DNA of 64,000 bases from Siphonodentalium dalli (GCA_032622095.1 CP136065.1:92261343-92325342), one strand, 5' to 3'; counted from the first letter of the stretch, positions 52,601 to 59,870 are shown. Notes: generated by a model from the letters alone, not told the origin. Program-made: numbers and translations.

Positions 52601-55600
52601 ATACAGACGCATGCACAGATGGACGACTGATGCCAACCCATGGCAATAGCTCAAACTTGTTGAGGTGACAAGAGCATCATTGGGGCCTGGCTAAAAAAGC
52701 CTAGAAAGAACTAATATACTCATACAAACGATAGCACCTGCATTCAGACTCACATTGAGGTAGGTCCTTGAAGTAGTTGTGATACTGGGAGACATATGTG
52801 ATGATACAGAGTCTATCTGGGACGGCCATAGCCACCATATCACAGGCATCAAGTAGAGCAGGTATACCAAGCTGTTTGTCGGCGACAGAGAATGCCTAAA
52901 ATGGATAGTGAAAAATAGTAAAGAATAATGAACCCTTTCATGATGGGAGCTGCACTGGTGCAGCATTAAAGATCCTGTGACAGTGCATACTCTTATATAT
53001 GCGAGTCTCCCATATATGAGAAAATACACTGGCTTTCAATGTCAAGGTTAATATTGTTAGGCCAATGTATTCTCTTATATATGCATATATAAGAGAATGC
53101 ATTGGAACAGTGTTTTCGCAAAATTTCAGGAATCTCCAGTCATGGAAGGGTTAAAGAAGTGCAGCTCCAAGCATTGTGTATCTCCCCCCCCCCCCCCCCA
53201 CGACGCTCAGTTTAGAGAGTGGGCAATGCTAAATATTTGTAAGGTGTGCAGTTTTCTAAGTTCAAACAAGGTCTGTAACTCTTGTGAAAATCAAATGATG
53301 AATCATATCGTATGAGTGTATCCTTTCACTCATAGTGGTTTATCACAACTCCAAAAGATATTAAAATCAAACTCTTGGTTCTTGAGTAATAATGCTAAAT
53401 GTGTGGAAAATTGCTTCTGCTTCCAAGTCCAACAAGGCCAATAACTCTGACAGATGTATATGGATAAAGCCCACATATATCCTTCCATCATGCTATTTTA
53501 TGAGTAATTCTACTAGTGTTTAAGTCTGATCATTGATACTGGACTAAAAATACAAAATGACTGTGCAGAGTGAAAATTTTGAAGTTCAGCAAATGCCATA
53601 ACTCTGTTAGAAAGGATGGACAAACCAAGTAATAAGTGGGTATCATCCCCCCCCCCCAACTTGGGCTATCATCATACAAAAACACAACCAAATCTAAGCT
53701 ACAAGGTAAAATTTTTGTTTTTAATTGGAATATACCCATATTTGAATTGGCCTGTATTTTGGGCTGAGAAACACACATACAAACTTTGGTTAAGATAAAA
53801 TAATCAAAACTGGAGTTATTGGTCGGAAACCAAATTGTTATGACATCGGGCAAATTCCTAAGTTAATAAAATGGCCTTAACTCATGTATAAATAATTGGA
53901 CAGAACACATGTTCAAATTTGTAATGTATATTTGGATGAGAAACGCACATACATGTACCAATTTTGGTTCAGATCAAACAATCCAAACTAGAGTTATCAG
54001 TTGGAAACCAAAAATGTAAACGGTTGAACAGACGGCGAGACGGCTTGATGGATAGAAGTATATACACCTGAATAACCCTTTCTATACTAAATGGTTTCTC
54101 CCAGCCAGTTATAGAAGTACTGCAATTGTATTTTGTTCATTTGGAGGGGTGTTTAGTGAAAACTATCAGATGACGGACAGACAAAAATATAATAGAAGTG
54201 CAGAAGGATTCTTATACATTGTCATTGTGGGAAATGTTCAGATAATAAGTTCAACAAACGACCTATCTGAACATCTCCTATGAAACTACTCATCAATGTG
54301 TATTTAGTATAGAAAGGGATAATATCGGACCGATCAGATGTAATCCAGTATACCCACCATTTCCTTCAGTCATGGGGGTATACTACAGTAATTCCCAAAG
54401 TAATTGACCGTCTTAACCACAGCAGAATTATGGGTAATTTTTCAGGATTTAGTCGGAAATATGGCTTGTTGCCATTCAACGGAAAGCTCTCGCCGAGAGC
54501 TTTCCGATGAATGGCAACAAGCCATATCTCCGACTAAATCCTGAAAAATTACCCATAATTCTGCTGTGGTTAAGTGGTCAATTACTTTGGGCATTTAATA
54601 CTGTAATGTCTGTGGTCTATACTGGTATATGGCACACAGATTAAAATAACAGTCAGCTGACTCAGCACAGAGCAGACAGATCATTTGCGAATTGTTATAA
54701 TCACAATAAAGCCTATTGACTCTTCGTAATGACTTTAACTTAGGACTGTGTACAAAAAGGTTGAAACTAATACTGCAGAATAATCCAAGTATGTATTTTA
54801 AGTATGTAAATTTAATTAGGCCAACTAAATATACCATGATAAATCTTTTTAGTGGCAGACTAACAATGCTTGAACTTTCCTAAGGGAATTATTTAGTGAA
54901 GACAGGGATAAGCTCCAAATTAAATTAGGTAAACTATAATATACCATGATAAATCTATTTTAGTATTTTCATTATAACAGTGTTCGGACTCTGATGTATG
55001 TATTCACTCTGTCTATTGGTGTGGAATAGGTCAAAGTCCTTCATTTATTATTAAGTCCCTATAATCTGCCAGGTACTATAGACCAGTCAAAACCTGGGCA
55101 GTGTCTCTGTATTTAAAATTAACTGTCATGTGGACTGTTTGTATGGAGATGTAACCGTGAGGTAAGGGGTCATAACTTGTGTAAAACCGAAGGGTTTTAC
55201 ATACAATTTATGACCACTTACACGGTTACATCTCCATAAAAACAGTCCACATGACAGTTAATCCTTATATTTATATACATTTAGCGAAAAAGCCACTTTT
55301 GTAAATGTATTTAAATCGAAAAGTGTATCGTGACAAAACCAGCCCAAAATATCTCATAGCACCCTTGGCAAAAGTTAACAGGAACAATTGAAAGCCGATG
55401 ATTTATTAAGTGAATCCTGCGCGAATCCAAATGCGCCCAAAACATTACACGTTCGTCTTTCCAAACCCAAATGACGTATCGATGTTGTTATGACCTTGCA
55501 GTTATATGCTGTAGCGCATTCACCGAGAAATAACTGCAACTAGCCATGTGGGTGCCGACCAATCAGAATGCTGGATTTAGTGATAATAACACTTAGTATG

Positions 55601-58509
55601 TAAATATTAACAAATATCACCACTTTCTACTGAACTAAAGACAAAACAACAAATAAATAAATTTAGATGCTAAACTAATCAAAGGTTTCAAACTGAATGC
55701 CTTCCTTGGTATTATGCTAAATCAAAGCAGTGTCTACCAACGCTCAAAATAAGTGGCCGGTCACGTCATTGTCCGACGAAAAATAGCTTATGTCCAGTGC
55801 ACATCTGTATCTGTCGGACATTTTGTCCAATGCAATTCTTTAAACAATCTGTATCTGTCCAAGGAGCCACTTCTGGCCAAATAGGACATTGAAAGTAAAA
55901 AATAGTTCTTTTTTAATTTCAGATCAATTCATAGTGAATATAATTATGTAGAATTGCATGTGTATTTATTAATCAATGTAAAGTTTTTGAACTTTTGAAA
56001 ACAAAAATAACATGGGTTTTTCTTAGGTGGCAATTGGATGCTCACTAAAATGTGCGCGTCATTGACGAATAATAAGTCAATTGGAAATTTAAATACTGTC
56101 TCATACAGTACATCTGAAAATTTGACAGGCGCCATTTTGAAATGACCAACACCATCCATTTGGTGCCTGTCATTTTGACAGTCAGTAAAATGTTAATTAT
56201 TTTGAGCCTTGGTGTCTACATCTTTAGTTCAACAAACTTTCATCACGAATAGTGTTCCATTTCAAATGCAAGTCACTTTCATCATGATTTTGGCAACAGT
56301 TAAGTAGCCAAGCCTTGAAATAGTATGTCTGACATTTGCAGAATGAATTCTACAGAGGGTGAATTTAGTGATGTTAACCCACACAGTGGGCTAACATCAC
56401 TAAATTCACCCTTTGGGAACTGCATTCTACTTAGCCCTTTTCTTCTGGGAAGTATCTACAGTCTCAAGTTAACATTGTTTTCAGTTACTTTTTCCCTTCT
56501 GTTCAGTTTCTATATTCCCTAATTCGCAGAAAATAAAATGCAAAATTGAGGTGAGTAATGGGTGAACATCATCAACTTCAACTGGGGAACTGCCAAAGCA
56601 GAATGAGGTTCGCAGAGGGAGAATTTAGTGATGCAGGCCCGCTGTACAGGGTAGCATCAATAAATTCACCCTGTGGGGATGCCATTCTTCAAATGTCGGA
56701 CACACTATTTCAAGGTTTTAAAGTGGCAGTACACTGAAGAAACTCTGTGTTGAGGAGGGGTCTGCTGGTCCCCTAGACAAGTTGGTTGGAAAATGGCAGG
56801 AGCTAGGTGTCAAAAAGTTTGCAATGATGACCTGATTTTAGTTTATTGATGAGTATCAACATCATATATTGAGCTTGATAATGCTATCTTTTTGTTATAA
56901 ATATACTCACAAATATACGATCGGAAGGGGGTGTAAATCTACTTTTATTTTTAAATTGGCCTTATAACTATACTCACCAAGTCGTTATTATCAAAAACAT
57001 CCTCCTTCGATAAAGAATCGTAATCTCTGGAAACAAAAAAATATAGAGATAATAATTATTGATACGAATTGTCAATTACTCAGTTGAAGTTGTATTAACC
57101 ATTGCTATACTAAAGTGTCATTGACGAGTAGACAGTAGTGATCCCATTGGAAATGTTCAGATAATAAGTTCAACAAACAATGGCTGTTAACATTCCTCCA
57201 AATCAATAATAGACCATTCTGATGCAGGCCAGGTAGGATGGTCGGACTGCAGTTTGCATGTCCCTTCACCCTTTCTTGATTTATTCGATGAAAATCGATC
57301 GTTGAGGCTGTTGATGCTGTTCAGATGCGGAGGCTGACCGGAGACAAAGTGAGGTTGAGATGTTTAGTTTTTGCTGGTTGCTTTTAGCTTTTTTCTTTTC
57401 TTGTTTTTACTTTTCGGTGGATCTAATTCATCTAAGGCTGACATTACTTTCATTCTAGTCTCTTCTGCTTTATTCCTTTTTCTTCTGCTGCGTCGGCGAT
57501 TAATTTAGCAGTTTCTTTTCTGTGGTTTTCAATCCATAGGCTGGTGGCATCTGTTGCTTGTTCGGTGGCCGGTGTTGTAGGATTGGCAGTTGAAGGCTCC
57601 GGCTCAATGTATTCCGGAGTCTTCGGGATGAAGTCCATGTCTGGCCGTGGAGGCGATGGTGGTGGTTATTCCATCTCCTGGACAGACTGGGTCGGGATCT
57701 CGACTGCATGGGAGGAGCTGGCTGGTGTAATGTCCGTCGCCTTCTTCTCTTTCCATGAGGCTAGTCTCTCGGCATCTCTTTTTTTTCTTGATGGTGATTT
57801 CTTCTTTATCTTTTGTCGAAGTTTCCGTGTTGATCTGGTATTATCCGGTCCACTCCCGGTAGGGAGCCCTGAAAAGGGCTGTGCCGGGCCGGAATGGAAA
57901 TCCAGAATCAACTGGTATCCGCCTTTGTGAGCGTGGAGTGACCAGCTCAGACAAGGCGTGACATGCATGGCGTCCAGCATGTTAGTGACACTAATTGGTA
58001 TAAGCGGTGGCGAGTTCATCCTGATGTATGCTTTTTAACTGACTGGGAGAATCCATTTAGTATAGAAATTTGAATACTGAATACTGAGTGGACTATCCTA
58101 TCCAATTCTAAAGTAATACAAGTCAAAGGCTGTCTGCTGTCAGTGAGTAATCAGTTATCAAAGTGATAACGATTAAAATTCAGAAATTTCCCTCATGAAT
58201 AATATTTACCTTGGTCCAAAGTTCAGATCCTGATTTTAATTCAATTCTGATTAAACTTAGACTCGAACAGATGTGATAGATATCTCCTTTCTGCTTCATT
58301 TTTACACCCCCCCATCCCCTTCAAACTTTATATGTCAGCAGTTATAATAAATTAACTCACATAAGGTCGGGTCGGAATCTGTGTATTATAGCGCAAAAGG
58401 CTAGTCCACTCTTCCAAGACTTGGTCATGTCGTTGACGGAGACATCCCGATAACCGTCACATCTCCTGTTGCACCACTGCTGCAAGGCTTTTATCTTCGA
58501 CACAGCCAT
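22590..58509 (-). CDS. MICALL1: MICAL-like protein (MICALL1 type), complete, 11 coding exons
   Basis: Exons from 5' to 3' on the minus strand: 58361..58509, 56978..57026, 52754..52895, 51221..51339, 43543..46296, 41618..41735, 29868..29967, 28398..28471, 26709..26823, 24590..24636, 22590..22672. All internal junctions are GT–AG and all phases join, giving 3750 nt and 1249 residues. Domains: calponin-homology ~2–113; LIM first zinc finger 171–195 (C171, C174, H192, C195) without a second finger; disordered linker ~200–1070 with Pro-rich SH3-type sites near 521, 576 and 616; bMERB coiled-coil ~1072–1222; polybasic C-tail. MICALL proteins are cytosolic scaffolds that bind Rab8/10/13/35-type GTPases through bMERB and organise tubular recycling endosomes. 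There is no FAD mono-oxygenase domain before the CH domain, so this is MICALL and not MICAL. Human MICALL1 is shorter (863 residues from memory); the excess is in the linker. Confidence 0.93.
22740..23575 (-). pseudogene. Non-LTR (LINE) reverse transcriptase C-terminal remnant
   Basis: In MICALL1 intron 10, same strand as the gene. Segments in shifting frames read [40 protein letters not shown], then [20 protein letters not shown] and [15 protein letters not shown], the order found after the palm domain in LINE reverse transcriptases. Stops and frameshifts show it is dead. The catalytic motif region is not present. Confidence 0.75.
24590..24636 (-). CDS. MICALL1: MICALL1 exon 10 (bMERB end)
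   Basis: A 47-bp micro-exon. Acceptor cacatag, donor gtgtgt. Encodes [16 protein letters not shown], matching REEEEDKMLEAMIKKK of the family. Confidence 0.92.
24810..25019. mobile_element. Family B fold-back (B2)
   Basis: TA-bounded, full-length arms. In MICALL1 intron 9, ~170 bp upstream of exon 10. Confidence 0.85.
25050..25276. mobile_element. Family C MITE, inverted and degenerate
   Basis: Reads in reverse: tttctatactaaatactcct at one end and gactgggtgggcgaatccat at the other. Confidence 0.55.
25361..25501. repeat. 30-bp minisatellite, ~4.7 units
   Basis: Unit ataggcaccatataatttgc plus caccccagtg. The period is a multiple of three, so it opens a repetitive frame on the minus strand (ITGVANYM repeats), an artefact of the repeat. 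Confidence 0.85.
25502..26700. other. MICALL1 intron 9, nothing recognised
   Basis: AT-rich, with homopolymer A/T runs near 26150–26240 and no family member I can name. Confidence 0.4.
26709..26823 (-). CDS. MICALL1: MICALL1 exon 9 (bMERB)
   Basis: Acceptor atttgcag, donor gtgaga, 115 nt. Encodes [20 protein letters not shown] and [11 protein letters not shown], matching the LVTLIEQRNAIINCLDEDR segment of the family. Confidence 0.93.
27600..28375 (+). repeat. Diffuse repeat F, copy 1
   Basis: Repeated words ccaagatggccgccagcagc, tgatgatcggatgaggg and gtgtgcc with internal ~190-bp periodicity. Related to 52130–52690. Abuts MICALL1 exon 8. Confidence 0.6.
28398..28471 (-). CDS. MICALL1: MICALL1 exon 8 (bMERB)
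   Basis: Acceptor attcacag, donor gtcagt, 74 nt. Encodes [20 protein letters not shown] and MNTP, corresponding to LEQRQADVEYELRCLLNKP of human MICALL1. Confidence 0.93.
28651..28889. mobile_element. Family C MITE, good ends
   Basis: TTAACCCTTTCTATATTAAA left and tttagtatagaaagggttaa right. Confidence 0.75.
28886..29145. mobile_element. Family N MITE, left part
   Basis: Begins at the TTAA that ends the previous family C copy, then acggacatgactcaattgaa. Similar to 392–740. Confidence 0.5.
29675..29802. mobile_element. Family A, single module
   Basis: One intact module (29686–29755) and right end catggaagggataa. Lies 66 bp beyond the donor of MICALL1 exon 7. Confidence 0.7.
29868..29967 (-). 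CDS. MICALL1: MICALL1 exon 7 (bMERB)
   Basis: Acceptor ttttttcag, donor gtaaga. Encodes [20 protein letters not shown] and VRKEADIIY, matching the conserved [20 protein letters not shown] signature. The upstream intron is 11.65 kb. Confidence 0.95.
29970..31170. other. MICALL1 intron 6, unassigned repeats
   Basis: Short duplicated stretches (for example aaagtcgaggaagggtcatt near 30586 and aagtcgagaaagggtcaatg near 30793) but no named family and no gene. Confidence 0.4.
31174..31419. mobile_element. Family A composite MITE
   Basis: Left end tcaaccctttcatgg, right end catggaaaggttaa. First module damaged, second complete. Lies between two copies of actataatagttgaatccag (31137 and 31438). Confidence 0.7.
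31575..31960. repeat. Dispersed repeat O, copy 2
   Basis: Matches 1350–1705 (shared accttgaaatttccaactgc-type blocks, gatggccatttcataccaaa). Confidence 0.6.
32208..32400. mobile_element. Family A MITE, centre-deleted modules
   Basis: cctttcatgac left, catgaaagggttaa right. The first module lacks most of its second arm, the second lacks its first. Confidence 0.65.
32655..33054. mobile_element. Family K MITE, copy 2
   Basis: TTAACCCTTTACCCAACA left, gttgggtaaagggttaa right. Same layout as 16878–17266 but inverted, with an extra gccggttttg block near the right end. Confidence 0.8.
33113..33330. mobile_element. Family C MITE, inverted
   Basis: gacgagtagttccctcagga left, gaatgtatagaaagagttaa right. 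Confidence 0.6.
33368..33858. mobile_element. Element carrying a 45-bp minisatellite
   Basis: Six ~45-bp units (33380–33640; unit core atgtccgtactaagtgcaga) lie between weakly inverted ends: gacctcttggctgcta left, tagcagtgaagaggttaa right. The frames of ~100 codons here come from the period being divisible by three. Confidence 0.65.
34177..34356. mobile_element. Family B fold-back (B3), left arm shortened
   Basis: Left arm jumps from gtcggaaatatg directly to agagctttcc, losing ~30 bp next to the centre. Right arm complete. Confidence 0.8.
35057..35269. mobile_element. Family B fold-back (B4)
   Basis: Arms complete. Left end lacks the flanking TA (tgcagtaatg). Confidence 0.8.
35558..36055. 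repeat. Dispersed element P, copy 1
   Basis: Begins with a ~155-bp palindrome (ggattaactgtcatgtggac mirrored at 35690–35712, centre aacccgaagggtt), then ~340 bp ending gataatcacacttagtatgt. Matches 55117–55608. Confidence 0.75.
36060..36284. mobile_element. Family I MITE, copy 1
   Basis: TTAA-bounded. Inverted ends ggggtactgtacactaaatc and gatttagtgtacag, arms ~70 bp. Confidence 0.75.
36285..36402. mobile_element. Family A, single module abutting family I
   Basis: gccaatgtattctcttatat to catttacacag, then cccgtcatggaatggttaa. Confidence 0.65.
37103..37363. mobile_element. Family A composite MITE
   Basis: TTAA at both ends. Left terminal ~15 bp lost. Two complete modules. Confidence 0.7.
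37627..37917. mobile_element. Family D element, copy 4
   Basis: ctgcaaatagtgtgtc left, gacaacacactatttgcag right. Second palindromic unit at 37815–37900 intact, first mostly lost. Confidence 0.65.
38747..39006. mobile_element. Family B fold-back (B5) with insertion in the loop
   Basis: Both arms present. The centre contains an extra gagggcattactgtatg (a stray B terminus) plus AT-rich filler at ~38860–38904. Confidence 0.8.
39404..39524. mobile_element. Family L MITE, half copy
   Basis: agagctctttccatcaatgt to cactgaaagggttaa, the same half as 2908–3023. Confidence 0.65.
39907..40160. mobile_element. Family C MITE interrupted by family A
   Basis: ttatatactaaatggattct left; internal pieces duplicated (gataataagttcaacaaa twice, ~40110 and ~40143). 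Confidence 0.55.
40162..40408. mobile_element. Family A composite MITE
   Basis: ggagctgaactggtgcagca left, agtgttaa right. Two modules, the second complete. Confidence 0.7.
40733..40948. mobile_element. Family B fold-back (B6)
   Basis: TA-bounded, arms complete; small aataattatt slippage near the right end. Confidence 0.85.
41008..41137. repeat. Fold-back J1
   Basis: gaggatctacaacgagtccc at the left is mirrored by ggggatgagttgtagattct at the right. Ends related to J2 (46325–46480). Confidence 0.65.
41618..41735 (-). CDS. MICALL1: MICALL1 exon 6 (bMERB helix 1)
   Basis: Acceptor cactcag, donor gtaatg. Encodes [20 protein letters not shown] and [17 protein letters not shown], the first bMERB helix (compare EMDTIERRLDALEHRG of human MICALL1). 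Confidence 0.93.
41972..42222. mobile_element. Family L MITE carrying the shared palindromic module
   Basis: TTAACCCTTTGAGTGCCAGG left, cctggcactcaaagggttaa right. One full module (42102–42172, subtype gcgaggcgacctatggtcga) follows an A-rich spacer. Confidence 0.75.
42883..43512. mobile_element. Family D element with nested family B
   Basis: Two palindromic units (~42918–43010 and ~43236–43318). The outer ends ggcctgaaaatatggtgctg and ctggcactata/ttttcagacc are inverted, and the second is split by the B copy at 43339. Confidence 0.7.
43339..43501. mobile_element. Family B fold-back (B7), nested
   Basis: cagtaatgctct ... agcattacta, shortened arms. Inserted at a TA in the end of a family D element, with TA on both sides. 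Ends 41 nt from the MICALL1 exon 5 donor. Confidence 0.8.
43543..46296 (-). CDS. MICALL1: MICALL1 exon 5 (half LIM plus giant disordered linker)
   Basis: A single 2754-bp open exon, 918 codons, acceptor cctttcag, donor gtaaat. Begins EKSRMTQQQ, then [14 protein letters not shown] and LYHRSC (LIM finger 1). The expected next cysteines are R198 and L201 and no further Cys pair follows. The rest is Asn/Ser/Lys-rich with Pro-rich sites ([24 protein letters not shown]), three copies of a [TS]DL[FY]S motif (residues 337, 368, 395) and PxW motifs followed by basic helices ([23 protein letters not shown]). No NPF motif. It is bracketed by fold-back elements 28 nt upstream and 41 nt downstream. Confidence 0.93.
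46325..46480. repeat. Fold-back J2
   Basis: gatatagagatctccaacga left, cgagttgaagatctaatatg right, with internal atgttgggatata mirrored by tatatccaacat. Its edge is 28 nt from the acceptor of MICALL1 exon 5. Confidence 0.65.
46485..47750. other. MICALL1 intron 4, nothing recognised
   Basis: No named repeat family and no conserved reading frame seen. Confidence 0.4.
47756..48017. mobile_element. Family L MITE, complete fold-back
   Basis: TTAACCCTTTCAGTGCCAAG left and cttggcactgaaagggttaa right with long arms. The centre repeats gtattgattataataatgtg twice before the mirrored arm. Confidence 0.8.
48880..49449 (+). repeat. Diffuse repeat G, copy 1
   Basis: Tandem ~180-bp subunits with cctcatttgaacaaatctga and agttatggccctggcttc, ending cttcgtctcaggtgagct. 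Same as 50050–50590. Confidence 0.65.
49560..49710. mobile_element. Family A, single module
   Basis: Module at 49593–49660, right end catgaaatggttaa. Confidence 0.65.
50050..50590 (+). repeat. Diffuse repeat G, copy 2
   Basis: Same order of words as copy 1, ending gacttcgtctcaggtgagct after a short GAC-rich run. Confidence 0.65.
50924..51166. mobile_element. Family A composite MITE
   Basis: TTAACTCTTTCATGACGGGA left, tcatggaaggattaa right. Two modules. Ends ~55 bp beyond the donor of MICALL1 exon 4. Confidence 0.7.
51221..51339 (-). CDS. MICALL1: MICALL1 exon 4 (CH–LIM linker)
   Basis: Acceptor tttttccag, donor gtaagg, 119 nt with both junction phases matching. Low-complexity linker with Gly, Lys and Thr, ending GPTISRQ. 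Not conserved in sequence, supported by splice signals and frame. Confidence 0.85.
52130..52690 (+). repeat. Diffuse repeat F, copy 2
   Basis: ccaagatggctgctggcggc, gatgatcggatgaggg, ending in a GACG/CAGACGCATGC tail. Ends ~65 bp beyond the donor of MICALL1 exon 3. Confidence 0.6.
52754..52895 (-). CDS. MICALL1: MICALL1 exon 3 (CH domain C-terminus)
   Basis: Acceptor cattttag, donor gtgagt. Encodes [20 protein letters not shown] and, further on, [16 protein letters not shown], the C-terminal CH helices. A family A element ends ~35 nt upstream of the acceptor, leaving little native intron for branch point and pyrimidine tract. Confidence 0.93.
52930..53154. mobile_element. Family A composite MITE with centre deletions
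   Basis: ccctttcatgatgggagctg left, catggaagggttaa right. The second module reads ttatatatgcatatataaga, its entire ~25-bp centre gone. Confidence 0.75.
53195..54065. repeat. Diffuse repeat H, copy 1
   Basis: Word cluster cgctcagtttagagagtggg and caaacaaggtctgtaactct, shared with 59335–59870. Poly-C tracts at 53185 and 53647. Confidence 0.5.
54072..54322. mobile_element. Family C MITE
   Basis: aaccctttctatactaaatg left, tttagtatagaaagggataa right. Confidence 0.7.
54386..54603. mobile_element. Family B fold-back (B8)
   Basis: Arms nearly perfect. Right end has a small insertion (gcatttaatactg). Confidence 0.8.
55117..55608. repeat. Dispersed element P, copy 2
   Basis: Same palindrome plus tail as 35558–36055 with small indels (for example loss of the ctctttatattg block). 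Confidence 0.75.
56309..56727. mobile_element. Family D element, two-unit copy
   Basis: agccttgaaatagtatgtct left, acactatttcaagg right; units at 56338–56427 and 56600–56690 with the common internal region between. Confidence 0.75.
56978..57026 (-). CDS. MICALL1: MICALL1 exon 2 (CH domain)
   Basis: A 49-bp micro-exon. Acceptor tttccag, donor gtgagt. The split codon gives Ile, then [16 protein letters not shown], a close match to the SKDNVFENN region of vertebrate MICALL1. Confidence 0.92.
57227..58020 (-). mobile_element. ~795-bp retroelement-like insertion inside a family C MITE
   Basis: The family C sequence is split here. The bases at both edges are near-identical (ctgatgca on the left, ctgatgta on the right) and match one continuous ctgatgta in the intact copy near 63370, consistent with an 8-bp target duplication. 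It carries the disrupted gag-like frame. No LTR or poly(A) tail is obvious. Confidence 0.6.
57364..58019 (-). pseudogene. Retroelement gag/ORF1-like reading frame, disrupted
   Basis: Lies in MICALL1 intron 1, same strand. The frame begins [10 protein letters not shown] and carries [13 protein letters not shown], a basic stretch and [19 protein letters not shown], then a Pro/Glu-rich segment, ending in a Lys-rich tail. One in-frame TAA at 57666–57668 interrupts it and one frameshift near 57470 separates the Lys-rich end (stop 57364–57366). The [12 protein letters not shown] type motif is familiar from gag/ORF1-like proteins of invertebrate retroelements, but I cannot assign a clade. The ATG sits a few bases inside the insertion boundary, so nothing of a longer upstream ORF is kept. 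No reverse transcriptase is present. Confidence 0.6.
58361..58509 (-). CDS. MICALL1: MICALL1 exon 1 (start codon, CH domain N-terminus)
   Basis: ATG at 58509 in a good Kozak context (A at -3, G at +4). Encodes [16 protein letters not shown]... and ends [15 protein letters not shown], the classic CH core. Donor gtgagt, phase 2. No FAD-domain exon precedes it in the 5.5 kb upstream. Confidence 0.93.
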
Positions 58510-58744
58510 GATCTATACTCGGACAGGGGCTCTATGTTCTCATCGCTCTGTTATAGTGGGGACCGCCGAGATGGTGCCATTCAATATCCATCCAATATGT
58601 CAGCCGTTCCCCATCCAATGTAATAACTCAGCTCATTTCATAGAGATCCGAGATCTATTAAAAATGGACACTCCTGAAAAGAGAGATAAACTTGAGTTGA
58701 AAAAGCCATTTCAATTTTAGGTGTAAATATGACTTGTTGTGCTC

Positions 58745-59183
58745 AAGCCTGCAAATAGTATGTCTGTCATTTGCAGAATGAGGTCCACAGAGGGTGAATT
58801 TAGTGATGCTATCCCACACATTGGATATCATCAACAAATTCACCCTCTGGGGACCTCATTCTGCTTAGGCCTCAACTTCTGGGAAGTGTCTATAGTCTCA
58901 AATTAACAATGCTTTTAGTTACTTTTTCCATTCTGGGAAGTTTCTATATCACCTAATTTGCAGAAGATAAAATACATAATCGAGGTGACTAATGGGTGAA
59001 CATCACAACTTCAACTTAGGGAAATTCAATCTGATCCTAGGTCTCTCATAGCAGTTGAGGCCTAAGCAGAATGAGGTTAACAGAGGGTGAATTTGGTGAT
59101 GCTAGCCCACTGTGCGGGATAGCATCACTAAATGTACCATCTGGGGACCTCATTCTGCAAATGACAGACACTATTTGCAGGTT
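58745..59183. mobile_element. Family D element, two-unit copy
   Basis: aagcctgcaaatagtatgtc left, gacactatttgcaggtttt right; units at 58776–58864 and 59068–59160. About 240 bp upstream of the MICALL1 start codon. Confidence 0.75.
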
Positions 59184-59334
59184 TTGGCAGACGAATGCAG
59201 GAGGAAACAAGAGCTGGACTATTGCCCAGTGCATACCCCCCATATGGCATATATACCGCCTTGTGTGGGTATACCTATAACCAGACGGACCCAAAAAATC
59301 TACATTTACAGATAAACAAAAATGAACAAGTGCA

Positions 59335-59870
59335 ACGCCAAGCATGGCATATGCACCCAATGCTCAGTTTAGAGAGTGGGCAATACTAAATAATTGTATT
59401 GATGGAGAATTTTTTTATTTTCTAAACCCAAGAAGTTGGTATCCTTTCCCCTTAAACTGGGATGTCAATACGCCAAAGCACAATGATCCATGCCATGTTA
59501 CAAGCTGAAATGTTCATGCAGATAACAAAATTAAGAAATTCCCAAGTCAAACAAGGGGTTCAAAATTTTTACAGTCAAACAAGGGCCGTAAATTCGGAAA
59601 AAATGAATAGACAAAACCTATAGTAAGTCGGTATCCTTTCCCTGAGCAGTGCTATCACCATGCTAAAGGACAACAAAATCCAATAATTAACACCTGAGTT
59701 ACAAAGTGATATGTTCAGACGGACACAAAATTCACATATTTCCAAGTCAAACAAGGGCCTGGTACTCTGGCAAAACTAAATGGACAAAACCCGTAGTATG
59801 TGGGTATCCTTTCCCCAAGTCTGTGCTATCACCATGCCAAAGGACAACAAAATCCCCATAACTTGAGTAA
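59335..59870. repeat. Diffuse repeat H, copy 2
   Basis: ctcagtttagagagtgggca, then ~190-bp subunits with ggtatcctttccc and aagtcaaacaaggg. Confidence 0.5.

Larger units (their letters stand above)
57097..58075. mobile_element. Family C MITE (inverted) split by a retroelement
   Basis: Left piece 57097–57226 starts aaccattgctatactaaa; right piece 58021–58075 ends gaatccatttagtatagaaa. The insert is the gag-like element. Confidence 0.65.
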
